Below are positions 49,669 through 61,588 of a stretch of DNA of 64,000 bases, piece by piece. A program made the position numbers and the translations under genes. The stretch comes from Gammaproteobacteria bacterium (GTDB lineage: Bacteria > Pseudomonadota > Gammaproteobacteria > Steroidobacterales > Steroidobacteraceae): NCBI GenBank assembly GCA_027459765.1, contig DAIDHD010000011.1, positions 1 through 64,000 of the forward strand, read 5' to 3'. Below the pieces are notes generated by a model. It saw nothing but the letters and a program-made list of their open reading frames with translations. It was not told the origin of the DNA and made no database searches. Position 1 is the first letter of the stretch; every line of letters starts with the position of its first letter.

Positions 49669-50165
49669 GGCGCAATGAGGAGATCACGGCGCCAAGCTTG
49701 CGCGTGATCGCCGCGGATGGAAGCCAAGCTGGAGTAATGTCGCGCGCCGAGGCGTTGCAGATGGCAAGCTCGCAGGCGCTGGACCTCGTAGAGGTCTCGC
49801 CGATGGCCGACCCGCCGGTGGTGCGGGTGATGGACTTCGGCAAGTTCTTGTTCGAACAGAACAAGAAGGCGCACGCGGCGAAGCGCAAGCAGAAGCAGAT
49901 CCAAGTCAAGGAAGTGAAGTTTCGTCCCGGTACGGAAGAGGCGGATTACCAGGTCAAAATGCGTAATATCGTCCGCTTCCTGACCGAGGGTGATAAGGCC
50001 AAGGTGACCTTGCGTTACCGCGGCCGCGAGCTCGTGCACCAGGACATCGGTCGCCGGCTCCTCGCGCGGATTTCTGAGGACCTCGCACCCTACGCGGTGG
50101 TCGAACAGAATCCGCTGATGGAGGGGCGGCAGATGGTCATGGTGTTCGGGCCGAAGAAGAAGTGA
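49647..50165 (+). CDS. infC: Translation initiation factor IF-3 with an AUC start codon
   Basis: A 172-aa IF-3, normal length if started at ATC 49647. A perfect GGAGGA (49635-49640) sits 6 nt before this ATC, and the encoded start ([12 protein letters not shown]) fits the family. The N-domain has [23 protein letters not shown] and the C-domain [20 protein letters not shown] and [16 protein letters not shown]-3 rejects non-AUG starts, so a near-cognate start on its own mRNA gives feedback control, as shown for the AUU start of E. coli infC. No in-frame ATG, GTG or TTG exists near the expected N-terminus. Confidence 0.95.
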   Translation: MATSKRVRRNEEITAPSLRVIAADGSQAGVMSRAEALQMASSQALDLVEVSPMADPPVVRVMDFGKFLFEQNKKAHAAKRKQKQIQVKEVKFRPGTEEADYQVKMRNIVRFLTEGDKAKVTLRYRGRELVHQDIGRRLLARISEDLAPYAVVEQNPLMEGRQMVMVFGPKKK

Positions 50166-50168
50166 GCG

Positions 50169-50241
50169 GCGGGCGGCAACGCCCGTCACCCCGCCTGTAG
50201 CGGCGACATCGGTCAAAGCCTCCGGATTCGACGCCGGAGGC
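50169..50241 (+). promoter_or_regulatory. Structured leader upstream of rpmI-rplT
   Basis: The 146-bp gap between infC and rpmI holds two hairpins. The first has a 6-bp stem (50170-50175 with 50180-50185) closed by a GCAA tetraloop. The second has an 8-bp stem (50218-50225 with 50234-50241) with an 8-nt loop. In other bacteria ribosomal protein L20 represses rpmI-rplT by binding leader RNA, so this may be such a site. Terminator or simple spacer hairpins are alternatives. Confidence 0.4.
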
Positions 50242-50311
50242 CGGCCGAGGCTTCCCCACGAAGGAGCCGGTCGCTTGTGAACAGGGCCATGAAAAATCGA
50301 AGGAGTCGCAC

Positions 50312-50506
50312 ATGCCCAAGTTGAAGACCAACCGGGCCGCGGCGAAGCGTTTCCGCAAGACGGCGAACGGCTTCAAGCGCGGTCAATCCCATCGTCGGCA
50401 CATCCTGACGAAGAAGCCCAGCAAGCGGAAGCGCCAGCTGCGGCGCGAATCGCACGTCCATGAAACGGACGTGAATCGCGTCAAACAGATGCTTCCCTAC
50501 GCCTGA
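50312..50506 (+). CDS. rpmI: 50S ribosomal protein L35
   Basis: A 64-aa very basic protein, [20 protein letters not shown]..., of exact family length. It is a late-assembling large-subunit protein. A strong AAGGAG ribosome-binding site lies about 9 nt upstream of the ATG. It is co-transcribed with rplT 30 bp downstream. Confidence 0.98.
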   Translation: MPKLKTNRAAAKRFRKTANGFKRGQSHRRHILTKKPSKRKRQLRRESHVHETDVNRVKQMLPYA

Positions 50507-50536
50507 AGCGCGTCCTAACGTCAGGAGTCATCGAAC

Positions 50537-54358
<3,822 letters not shown>

Positions 54359-54361
54359 GAC

Positions 54362-54667
54362 ATGGCAGCCCTGACCAAGGCAGAGATGGCCGAGGCATTG
54401 TTCGACCAGCTCGGCCTCAACAAGCGCGAGGCTCGTGAACTCGTCGACCTGTTCTTCGAGGAGATCCGGGCAGCCCTGTCCTCCGGCGAGCAGGTGAAGC
54501 TCTCCGGTTTCGGCAACTTCGATCTGCGCGACAAGAATCGCCGCCCCGGCCGCAACCCCAAGACCGGCGAAGAAATCCCGATCAGCGCCCGGCGCGTCGT
54601 GACCTTCCGTCCCGGTCAGAAACTGAAGGCTCGCGTCGAGGCGTATGCTGGAACCAAGCAACAATAG
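54362..54667 (+). CDS. ihfA: Integration host factor subunit alpha
   Basis: A 101-aa HU/IHF-family protein beginning [19 protein letters not shown], with [20 protein letters not shown] and [10 protein letters not shown]. It forms the IHF heterodimer with IhfB (25071-25373) to bend DNA. The start is 3 bp after the pheT stop. The 3' end overlaps the MerR-family gene by 23 bp. Confidence 0.97.
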   Translation: MAALTKAEMAEALFDQLGLNKREARELVDLFFEEIRAALSSGEQVKLSGFGNFDLRDKNRRPGRNPKTGEEIPISARRVVTFRPGQKLKARVEAYAGTKQQ

Positions 54668-55001
54668 CGAGCTTCCCCCGATTCCGGGGAAGCGCTACTT
54701 CACCATCGGCGAGGTGAGCGATCTGTGCGGCGTCAAGCCGCACGTTCTGCGCTACTGGGAACAGGAGTTCCCGCAGCTCAAGCCCGTGAAGCGGCGCGGC
54801 AATCGGCGCTACTACCAGCGCCAGGACGTGCTGGTCATCCGCCAGATCCGCAGCCTCCTCTACGAGCAGGGTTTCACCATCGGCGGAGCGCGCAACCGGC
54901 TCGCGGGCGACGAGGCCCAGGTCGACCTCAACCAGACTCAACAGCTGGTGCACCAGATGCGCATCGAGCTCGAGGAGCTGATCAAGATCCTGCGCCGTTA
55001 A
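54645..55001 (+). CDS. MerR-family transcriptional regulator
   Basis: A 118-aa regulator with the MerR winged helix ([28 protein letters not shown] then [25 protein letters not shown]) and a short C-terminal dimerisation helix. There is no metal-binding Cys motif. This short MerR-like gene after ihfA is widely conserved in gammaproteobacteria, but its target is unknown to me. The ATG lies inside ihfA. Confidence 0.92.
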   Translation: MLEPSNNSELPPIPGKRYFTIGEVSDLCGVKPHVLRYWEQEFPQLKPVKRRGNRRYYQRQDVLVIRQIRSLLYEQGFTIGGARNRLAGDEAQVDLNQTQQLVHQMRIELEELIKILRR

Positions 55002-55063
55002 TGCGGTGCCGCGGCGGCGAGGTTATGTTCCGCCGCTCAATCGATTACAATAGGAAGCTCGGT

Positions 55064-55140
55064 CGGGGCGTGGCGCAGCCTGGTAGCGCACTTGCATGGG
55101 GTGCAAGGGGTCGGAAGTTCGAATCTTCTCGCCCCGACCA
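55064..55140 (+). tRNA. tRNA-Pro (anticodon GGG)
   Basis: A 77-nt tRNA with encoded CCA. The acceptor stem is CGGGGCG/CGCCCCG; the D arm is GCGCAGCCTGGTAGCGC; the anticodon loop ATGGGGT carries GGG between CTTGC and GCAAG; the T arm is GGAAG-TTCGAAT-CTTCT. A TACAAT at 55046-55051 is a likely -10 about 12 bp upstream. Conserved position after the ihfA/merR pair. Confidence 0.97.
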
Positions 55141-55146
55141 ATTTCT

Positions 55147-56250
55147 CTACGGTTGCTGCAACCGTCGCATCATGAAGTCTTCGATCTCCAGCCGCGTCAG
55201 CGACGGAGTCAGTCCCGTGTCGCGGTAGTAGAGCGCTTCGAGGAAGGCGCGATCCACCGCGGTGAGCTGGCTCGGATGCGCACGTTCCGCGCACGTCGGT
55301 GCGAAGGCATCGAGGATACTCGGCAGTGCGTCGCAGTGGTCGGGCGCTTGCACCACCGTCAGGGCAAGCATCGCGACGTAGTCCGCGATGGTGCCGAGCG
55401 ACGTGCCCGCGATGCGGGTGGTGTCCACCACCAGGATCACGCTCACGATCCCGCTCATGTCCCGATCGTCGCGCAGTCCCTGGGGGATCACTTGCGGCCA
55501 GATCGGCCAGGCCCTGACCAAGGGCAGCAGCCCGACGTCCATGTTGAGCACGTTGCCGCCGCCCGGCGTGGTGAAATACCAGCCCTGCACCGCGTGACCG
55601 CCGCGGTACTTCATGAACGGCCGCATGCCGGGAAATCGCACCCCGAAGTAGGTCGATGCCCAGTCGACCACCGCCGCCATCACCCGCTCGGGCTCCGCCG
55701 TGAAGATGACTCGCACGTTGTCCCTGCAGTCCGCGTCCTTCCGTACGGGCGCGCCCACCTCGGTCGCCAGCGCACGAATGCGCGCCGCCACGAATTCGCC
55801 CGCGGCCGCGTCGAGTCCGACAGCGCGCGGGCAAAGGGTTTCCGGCCGGCCGCCGCGCCAGTGCGGCAGATTGCCGGTCGCGCCCGTGTTGGCGTAGTGC
55901 ACCGTGGCGTGGTGAACGATGAAGGCGTAGAGCGCATCGTCGGTGAGCGTCCCGGCGGCCGGCAACGAGGTGACCGCCGCCCCGGCGCCAGCGGCCGGCG
56001 TCGCGAGCGCGGGCGTGTCGATGTGGGGCACCGCAAAGCCGCTGCTCACCGACGCCTCGGCGAGCGCGCCCGTGAGTGGTACGGCGTCATAGCGACCGCT
56101 CGGATCGCGGTCGCCCGCGCGGCCGCCGCAGGCGGCGGTTAGCGTCGCAACGCCGATCATGGCTGCCGCCGCGGTCGCTCGGCGGACCGCGTGCACCAGC
56201 GCGTCGCGCGCGCCTTCTCGATCCTGGTGAGCTCGAGTCGAGCTGCCCAT
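55147..56250 (-). CDS. Secreted lipoprotein of unknown function
   Basis: A 367-aa protein with a long basic n-region, a hydrophobic segment and a lipobox-like LTAAC (Cys about residue 41). The globular part has conserved-looking elements: ETLCPRAVGLDAAAGEFVAARIRALA, NVRVIFTAEPERVMAAVV, QGWYFTTPGG, VILVVDTTRIAGTSLGTIADYVAMLAL and a late LTAVDRAFLEALYYRD. I know similar unnamed proteins from environmental proteobacteria but no function. Four Cys could form disulfides. ATG 56250 is well supported by AAGGAG about 5 nt upstream. It heads away from the small gene and redoxin that precede it on the same strand. Confidence 0.8.
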   Translation of the reverse strand: MGSSTRAHQDREGARDALVHAVRRATAAAAMIGVATLTAACGGRAGDRDPSGRYDAVPLTGALAEASVSSGFAVPHIDTPALATPAAGAGAAVTSLPAAGTLTDDALYAFIVHHATVHYANTGATGNLPHWRGGRPETLCPRAVGLDAAAGEFVAARIRALATEVGAPVRKDADCRDNVRVIFTAEPERVMAAVVDWASTYFGVRFPGMRPFMKYRGGHAVQGWYFTTPGGGNVLNMDVGLLPLVRAWPIWPQVIPQGLRDDRDMSGIVSVILVVDTTRIAGTSLGTIADYVAMLALTVVQAPDHCDALPSILDAFAPTCAERAHPSQLTAVDRAFLEALYYRDTGLTPSLTRLEIEDFMMRRLQQP

Positions 56251-56278
56251 GTGATCTCCTTAAGGCTGGCGCCGGACC

Positions 56279-56557
56279 TCAGTACATGTCGTTGGCCACC
56301 ACGCCGTTGTCGGTGAAATTGCGCAGGTAATCGAGCAGCAATGCCTCCGCCGCCTCGCGCGTGCTCGCGCGCGTCGCGGTCGGGTAGTGCTGGCCCACCT
56401 CGCCGGTGAGCGGCACGTAGTGGTGGCTGACCTCCCACAGGAAGCGCGGTTCGGCGCCGTCGATGCGCTCGATCACGCGGCCCTTGACCTTGTACTGCAG
56501 CGCCTCGACCCAGAGCACGTACTCGACCAGTACGCGCGAGAGTTCCTTGTGCATCAT
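56279..56557 (-). CDS. Small protein of unknown function between redoxin and lipoprotein genes
   Basis: A 92-aa mostly helical, soluble protein (MMHKELSRVLVEYVLWVEAL start; ERIDGAEPRFLWEVSHHYVPL; a C-terminal EAAEALLLDYLRNF helix). No signal peptide or membrane segment, and no family recognised. ATG 56557 is chosen because GGAG lies 6 nt upstream; a second ATG follows at once. It lies 22 bp after the redoxin stop and 28 bp before the lipoprotein start, so the three genes probably form one transcript. Confidence 0.7.
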   Translation of the reverse strand: MMHKELSRVLVEYVLWVEALQYKVKGRVIERIDGAEPRFLWEVSHHYVPLTGEVGQHYPTATRASTREAAEALLLDYLRNFTDNGVVANDMY

Positions 56558-56579
56558 CGGCTTCTCCGCTGGCTTGGGC

Positions 56580-57869
56580 TCACGATTTCTCCGCCAGCAT
56601 CGCCTCGATCTTGCGGATGAACTCCTGGCGCAGATCCTGGTGGAATTTGCCGGTCGGCTGCGCCGCAAAGCCGGTGTGCACGCTGCGCACGCGGCCGTCG
56701 CGGGCGATGAAGAACGTCGTTGGCCACGAGTCCAGGTCCACCGCCTGCGGCAGCTTGGCGGGCGCCTCGGCGGGCGCGCCGCCGACCAGCACCGTGTAGG
56801 TGAGCCCGTAGCGTGAAATGAAGGTCTTCAGGCGCGCGAGGGTGGCGAGCTGCGCCGGCTCCTCGAAGCTCAACGACACCACCTCGAGCCCGCGGTCGTG
56901 GTACTTGCGGTACAACTCTTCGAGGAACGGCGCCTCGTCGTGGCAGTTCGGGCACCAGCTCCCCGACACGTCCAGCACCACCACCTTGTGCCGGAAGCGC
57001 GCGTCGGTGTTGCTCACCGTGCGTCCGTTCAAATCCGGAAAGCTGAATGCGAACGGCACCGACGGGTCGCGCACGCGGGTGTGGTGTTCGGGATCGGAGG
57101 CGGTCGGCAGGGCCCTCGCGCGCGGATCATCAATGCGATAGGCGGTCAGCGGCGTGTCGGCGCCACCGTGCAGATTGCGATCGACGAGCCGCAGCGTGCC
57201 ATCGGCCGCGAGGCGCAGATCCAGCAGGGCGGGGCGCGCACCGGAGAAATGGCTCAAGGTCGCGCCGCCGTCGCGCCAGGCGCCGGTGAGTTCGCCGCTG
57301 TCCCCGTCGATGCGTAATATCGCTGCCGACAGCTCATCGCCGGTTTGGCGCACGATCAAGCGCCAGGCGCGCTCATCCTTCTTCTCGCTCTTCGCCGGCA
57401 CGATCCACTCGCCCGCGATCAGCGGCACCGTCCCGGCGGCCGCGGCGGTCCGCTCCCGGGTCGCGCTCACCGGTGCGACCGGAAAGGTCGGTTGCGACGC
57501 CGGGTTCACCGGGCCGTAGGTGCCCTTGAACCGGCCGTCCTGAACGGTGACGTCGAGGCGGCGGGCATACTGGCCGAAGTCGAGGACCAGGTGGTGATCC
57601 TGGTAGCGACCGCCGCTCGCGATCTCGCGGGCCTTGCCGTTGAAGAACCAGCCGGTGGGGTGCGCCGGGCTGCCGGCCACTTCGAATCGGAACGGCACAT
57701 TATGTCCACCGAGGGTGATCGCAGCGTTCCAGGTCCCAGCTGCGTCCCAGGCGGGATCGTTCGCGGCGCCTGCGCCACGGCCGATGGTGAGGGCGGCCAG
57801 ACTGAGCACAATCAATACGAGAAAGCGCGTACGCGGCGCCGGCGCGGCAAGCTTCATTGAAAGATACAT
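56580..57869 (-). CDS. Secreted TlpA/ResA-like thioredoxin-fold protein with a large N-terminal domain
   Basis: A 429-aa exported protein. A signal-anchor segment (RFLVLIVLSLAALTIGRGAGAA) is followed by a beta-rich N-terminal domain of about 230 residues (WNAAITLGGHNVPFRFEV, LDFGQYARRLDVTVQDGRF). The C-terminal thioredoxin fold (about 285-425) has the active site SWCPNCHDEAPF and the cis-Pro region SWPTTFFIARDGR. It probably reduces or isomerises disulfides in the periplasm. Start uncertain: ATG 57869 is used, ATG 57857 or GTG 57926 are possible. Confidence 0.85.
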   Translation of the reverse strand: MYLSMKLAAPAPRTRFLVLIVLSLAALTIGRGAGAANDPAWDAAGTWNAAITLGGHNVPFRFEVAGSPAHPTGWFFNGKAREIASGGRYQDHHLVLDFGQYARRLDVTVQDGRFKGTYGPVNPASQPTFPVAPVSATRERTAAAAGTVPLIAGEWIVPAKSEKKDERAWRLIVRQTGDELSAAILRIDGDSGELTGAWRDGGATLSHFSGARPALLDLRLAADGTLRLVDRNLHGGADTPLTAYRIDDPRARALPTASDPEHHTRVRDPSVPFAFSFPDLNGRTVSNTDARFRHKVVVLDVSGSWCPNCHDEAPFLEELYRKYHDRGLEVVSLSFEEPAQLATLARLKTFISRYGLTYTVLVGGAPAEAPAKLPQAVDLDSWPTTFFIARDGRVRSVHTGFAAQPTGKFHQDLRQEFIRKIEAMLAEKS

Positions 57870-57950
57870 GGAATACGAGGCTCCAAACGTTCCGTCGAGC
57901 GGCCGGTGAATTGTGAAGCGGATCACGGTTTACGGATTTTCACGGCCATC

Positions 57951-57981
57951 CTGTCGCCAACTGGCGACGTACCCGTATACT
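57951..57981 (+). promoter_or_regulatory. Putative promoter and inverted repeat before the PEID-CTERM gene
   Basis: A TATACT hexamer (57976-57981) lies 20 bp before the proposed ATG. The best -35 is CTGTCG at 57951-57956 with a long 19-bp spacer. A 6-bp inverted repeat GTCGCC/GGCGAC (57953-57958 and 57963-57968) sits between the two elements and could be an operator. Confidence 0.4.
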
Positions 57982-58001
57982 GTGCGTTGGGTAAGGCCAG
58001 T

Positions 58002-58286
58002 ATGGCAAACAGGGGTTTGAGGATGAAGCATGGAAAGTGGTTGATGGCGGTAGGGATGATGCTGGCGATGGCCGGCGGCGCGTTCGCGGACGAGCGCTCG
58101 GGGCGCGTCTTCGAGCGAGGCGACCACGAGTGGCTTGGACGTGGCGAGCTTCACCGCGGCGATCACGACGACGGCGGCAAGGCGGGCGCCGTGAGTGCGC
58201 CGGAGATCGATCCGACTTCGGCGGTCGCGGCGGTCATGCTCGCGGTCGGCGGCATTCTCCTCATTCGGGCCCGGCGCCGAGCCTGA
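58002..58286 (+). CDS. Small PEID-CTERM (VPEID-CTERM-like) exosortase substrate
   Basis: A 94-aa exported protein. A signal peptide (cleavage near GGAFADE) precedes only about 35 mature residues rich in His, Asp, Gly and Arg (RGDHEWLGRGELHRGDHDDG). The C-terminus has the tripartite sorting signal: APEID motif at residues 66-70, a membrane helix (73-88) and the basic tail RARRR. This matches the VPEID-CTERM class recognised by exosortase E. The cognate exosortase is encoded convergently 82 bp away. ATG 58002 has AAGG five bases upstream. Confidence 0.88.
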   Translation: MANRGLRMKHGKWLMAVGMMLAMAGGAFADERSGRVFERGDHEWLGRGELHRGDHDDGGKAGAVSAPEIDPTSAVAAVMLAVGGILLIRARRRA

Positions 58287-58368
58287 CGTCACAGGGGTGC
58301 GGCTCACTCGCGCGCGGGTCGAGCCGCCACCTCCTTGAATGAATTGCCGGCTCCGCTCCCGGGGAGCC

Positions 58369-60018
58369 TCACCACAGCTGCCACTGGTTCGCACCCAGAA
58401 CCGCGGCACTCACCAGCAAGTTCGTCGTTGCGTGCGCCACTACGGCCTCTCCCACCCCATCCGCTCGCCGCGCCACCCAGGCATAGCCGAGACCCGCGAG
58501 GAAGGCCGGGGCCGCGAACGTCCCGTGCAGTAGCGCGAACAACGCGGCGCTGACGACCAGCGCGTGAGCCGGCACGCCGGCATACCGCTGGCTCGAGAAC
58601 TGCGCACGCACCAGGCGGCGCATCAGATAACCCCGGAACGCCAGTTCTTCGGTCAGCGGCGCGATCACCACGGCGCCGGCGAGGCGTGTGCAGACCCAGG
58701 CGAGACGGGCGAAGGGGGGCAGTGCGGACCACGCCGCCGGCGGACCCTCGGCAGTCGTGGTCGCACGCGCGTATATCACCCAGACGATGAAAACCAGCAC
58801 GCCCGTGAATACGGCGCGGGCCGTCACCGCGATGCGTACCTGCGAGTAGCCGTCGCGCAGCGCGAGGAGCGCGATGCCCGCCGCGACCACCCGCAGCCCA
58901 TAGGCGTATTCGAAGCCGGAGGACAGAGCGCGCGCCACCATGCCCGCCGCCAGCACGGCCAGGAACGGCATCAGGTAGGCAGTGACCTCGGCGCCGTCGC
59001 TCATGCTCGCCGCGACTGCGGCACCGGGTCCCGCCACCGACAGCCAGCGGCTGCGGTGCGCGGCATAGATCACCCCTAATGTCACCGCGTTGAAGGCAAT
59101 CCAGCCGGCCTGCGAGTGAAAGCCGACCACGGCCACGTCCGGATGGCCGGCACTGCCGAGGCTCACCATGGCGGCGAGCCGCACGACGTTGAATGCGAAC
59201 ACGAGCGCCGCCGCGATCGGCAGCACCAGCAGCGCGCGCGGAAAGCGGTACGTACGCCGGTTCAGCCACAGCCAGGCACCGCAGAAGGCGATCACCAGGC
59301 CGATGCCCTCGAGCCCCGAGCACACGTCCGCAATCTGTACGGCGAACGTCCGGGTGCCCAAGGTGAGCGTCTGCGGATCGCTCCACAGACCGGGTTCGAA
59401 CGGCCCGAGGACCGCTCTGACGAGTTCGAACGTGAGCCTTGCGGTGGATCGCCACAGTCGCTGACTGGCGTCGATGGCGAGCACGGCCACGAGCGCCGGC
59501 ACCGCGGCCAGCGCCGCCGTGCCGCGCACCGACGCCGCCCACCGCCGCCAAATCGCCAGCGGCGCCGCGGCCGCTGCGAGGCTCACGATCGCCAGCGCCT
59601 CGAGCGCGTGCCAGCCGAGCGCACGCAGGGCCCAACCGTCGGCAGGCGGCGCGAACAGGCGCGCCGACAAGATGGCGAGCGGCGGCAACGTGGCGAGGTG
59701 GACCAACCCCCACAGCGCCTGGCGGGTGCGGCGCGCCGGGTCCGGGCTGGCGCCGACCTCGGCGCGCGTTGCCGCCGGATTGCGGCCGGGCGTCGCCAGG
59801 CGCAGCAGCGCCACGCAAAAGCCGTAGGCGATCAGGAAGCGGAACAGCCAGTGCTGCACGTCGCGCAGCATCCGCGCCGGACCGACGACGTCGCCGATCG
59901 GTACGCGTTGCACGAGGTAGGAGAGCCCGAACGTCTCGAGGCTCCACAGCGCCACCGCCAGTGCCAGCCAGCCCGCCGGCAGCGCCCCACGCGCCGCGTC
60001 GCTCGCCGCCGGTCGCAT
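58369..60018 (-). CDS. xrtE: Exosortase E/CAAX-type protease fusion (VPEID-CTERM system)
   Basis: A 549-aa polytopic membrane protein with two parts. The N-terminal exosortase has the catalytic triad-like residues Cys233 (ADVCSGLEGIG), Arg280 (FNVVRLAAM) and His301 (VGFHSQAGWIAFN). The C-terminal part is a CPBP/CAAX-protease domain with Glu457-Glu458 (LTEELAFRGYLMRR), His498 (ALLHGTF) and His529 (VAHATTNLL). This fusion is the known exosortase E/protease of VPEID-CTERM systems. It should cut and transfer the nearby PEID-CTERM protein. Its ATG is 2 bp after the M20 peptidase stop, so the two are co-expressed. Confidence 0.92.
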   Translation of the reverse strand: MRPAASDAARGALPAGWLALAVALWSLETFGLSYLVQRVPIGDVVGPARMLRDVQHWLFRFLIAYGFCVALLRLATPGRNPAATRAEVGASPDPARRTRQALWGLVHLATLPPLAILSARLFAPPADGWALRALGWHALEALAIVSLAAAAAPLAIWRRWAASVRGTAALAAVPALVAVLAIDASQRLWRSTARLTFELVRAVLGPFEPGLWSDPQTLTLGTRTFAVQIADVCSGLEGIGLVIAFCGAWLWLNRRTYRFPRALLVLPIAAALVFAFNVVRLAAMVSLGSAGHPDVAVVGFHSQAGWIAFNAVTLGVIYAAHRSRWLSVAGPGAAVAASMSDGAEVTAYLMPFLAVLAAGMVARALSSGFEYAYGLRVVAAGIALLALRDGYSQVRIAVTARAVFTGVLVFIVWVIYARATTTAEGPPAAWSALPPFARLAWVCTRLAGAVVIAPLTEELAFRGYLMRRLVRAQFSSQRYAGVPAHALVVSAALFALLHGTFAAPAFLAGLGYAWVARRADGVGEAVVAHATTNLLVSAAVLGANQWQLW

Positions 60019-60020
60019 CG

Positions 60021-61460
60021 TCAGGGCGAGTCTCCCAGCGCCTTCATGAGTCGATAGGTGAACTCGAGCTCCTCGCCGAAGGCACGCACGCCGATGCGCT
60101 CGTCGCGGCCGTGTGCGCGGCCGTCGTCGAGATCGTCGAACATGCCGTCGATGCCGTAGGCCGGAATGCCGCGAGCGCGCGGGTAGATGCTGTCGTCCGC
60201 GCCGGCGGCCATTTCCGGCAACACCACCACGTCGGGCCATATCGAGCGCGTGACCCGTCCGACCACGTCGAGGATGGCCGGCGAGGGCCGAGATTCCGGG
60301 CTTGGGATGGCCGCGGTCACCGTGGAGATGCGAATGCCGGGATCGGCGAGCACACGCGCCACGGTGCGCTCGATTTCCCGCGGCGTCTCGCCGGGAATCA
60401 CCCGGCACTGCAGGAGGGCGCCCGCCCGCTGCGGCAGGGCGTTCTCGGCGTGCCCGCCCTCGATCTGGGTCGTGACACAGGTGGTGCGCAACATGATGTC
60501 GGTCTCGACGTCCTTCGATAGCCGTGCGACGGCGGCCGGATCGAGGGGCGTGCGCGTCATGGCGAGCAAATCGGCGCGCCGCTGGCCGCTCTCGAGCCGT
60601 GCCCGCCCCGCAAAGTACAGCCGCGTGGTGTCGGTGACGTGCACCGGAAAGCGGAAGGCCGCGATGCGGTCGAGTCCGCGTGCGAGCCGGTAGATCGGGT
60701 TGCCCGGCGCCGGCCGCGAGCTGTGGCCGCCCTTGTCGGTGGCCTCGAGGCCGAAGGTCAGGAACATCTTCTCGCTGGTCTGCACGGCGACGTACAGGCG
60801 ACGGCCGGCCTTCATGCCCGCTTCGCCGCCGTCGGGATTGATCACCAGCACCGCATCGACGAGATCCGGGTGCGCGTCGTAGAGCCACTTGACGCCGTTC
60901 GCCACGCCGCCGGCCTCCTCGTCGGCCGTCAGCGCCACCACGATGTCGCGCGCCGGCACGAAGCCCTCGCGCTTCATGCGCAGCAGAGCCTCGATCATGG
61001 CGACGTCCTGGCCCTTCACGTCGATGGTGCCGCGCCCGTACAGCCAGCCGTCCTTCTCCGTGAGCGTGAACGGATCGAAGCTCCAGTCGGCGCGATGCGC
61101 CTCCACCACGTCGAGGTGCCCGAGATACAGCACCGGCTTGCCCTGGCCGCGCCCTTTGAGACGTACCACGACGTTGCCGCGGTCGGGGTGCTCGGCGGGC
61201 GCCAGCACCGCGACCTCACCCGGCACGAAGCCGCCGTGTTGCATGGTTTCGGCGACCCAGTGCGCCGCTTCGGTTGAGCCGTGCTCGTGCGTCGAGCGAA
61301 TGGCGATGAGCTCGGCCAGCATTCGACGCGCCTCGGTCTGCGACTCTGCCGCGGCGGGCGACTCTGCCGCGGCGGGCGGCTCGGGTCTGGCGGACGGTGC
61401 GCCGGCCGCGGCGGCGGCGGCGAAGCCCAACAAGGCGACGAGGAGGGGAGATTTGAGCAT
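60021..61460 (-). CDS. Secreted M20-family metallopeptidase
   Basis: A 479-aa exported M20/M28-like zinc peptidase (PepV/ArgE/CPG2 group). The signal peptide (LKSPLLVALLGFAAAAAAG) is followed by a Pro/Ala/Glu linker containing a duplicated segment. Metal ligands and catalytic residues are seen in LYLGHLDVVE, LYGRGTIDVKGQD, LTADEEAGG and INPDGGEAG, with the dimerisation domain (KGGHSSRPAPGNPI) and the late His near GMFDDLDDGRAHGRDE. It probably hydrolyses dipeptides or N-acyl amino acids outside the cytoplasm. It is tightly coupled to xrtE downstream. ATG 61460 is used; an ATG at 61475 is possible. Confidence 0.92.
   Translation of the reverse strand: MLKSPLLVALLGFAAAAAAGAPSARPEPPAAAESPAAAESQTEARRMLAELIAIRSTHEHGSTEAAHWVAETMQHGGFVPGEVAVLAPAEHPDRGNVVVRLKGRGQGKPVLYLGHLDVVEAHRADWSFDPFTLTEKDGWLYGRGTIDVKGQDVAMIEALLRMKREGFVPARDIVVALTADEEAGGVANGVKWLYDAHPDLVDAVLVINPDGGEAGMKAGRRLYVAVQTSEKMFLTFGLEATDKGGHSSRPAPGNPIYRLARGLDRIAAFRFPVHVTDTTRLYFAGRARLESGQRRADLLAMTRTPLDPAAVARLSKDVETDIMLRTTCVTTQIEGGHAENALPQRAGALLQCRVIPGETPREIERTVARVLADPGIRISTVTAAIPSPESRPSPAILDVVGRVTRSIWPDVVVLPEMAAGADDSIYPRARGIPAYGIDGMFDDLDDGRAHGRDERIGVRAFGEELEFTYRLMKALGDSP
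61341..61376. repeat. Tandem 18-bp duplication in the M20 peptidase linker
   Basis: The units 61341-61358 and 61359-61376 are identical and encode a repeated Ala-Ala-Glu-Ser-Pro element just after the signal peptide. In frame, so harmless to the reading frame. Confidence 0.85.
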
Positions 61461-61499
61461 GGGTCGGTCTTCCATTGCGCAGAGGCGCCCGCGCGAAAG

Positions 61500-61551
61500 A
61501 TTTCGACAAAATTATTAAAAACTATTAATCTTCGCCTCGACTAGGCATAAT
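61500..61551. promoter_or_regulatory. AT-rich divergent promoter region between M20 peptidase and hybrid kinase
   Basis: An island rich in A and T (ATTATTAAAAACTATTAAT around 61511-61529) stands out from the surrounding GC-rich sequence. A CATAAT at 61546-61551 is a candidate -10 for the kinase gene, and TCGACA at 61503-61508 resembles a -35 but cannot be paired cleanly. It probably contains promoters for both divergent genes. Confidence 0.45.
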
Positions 61552-61588
61552 GTTCTCAATGATTCGCTGGGCCGAGAGGATAACATCG

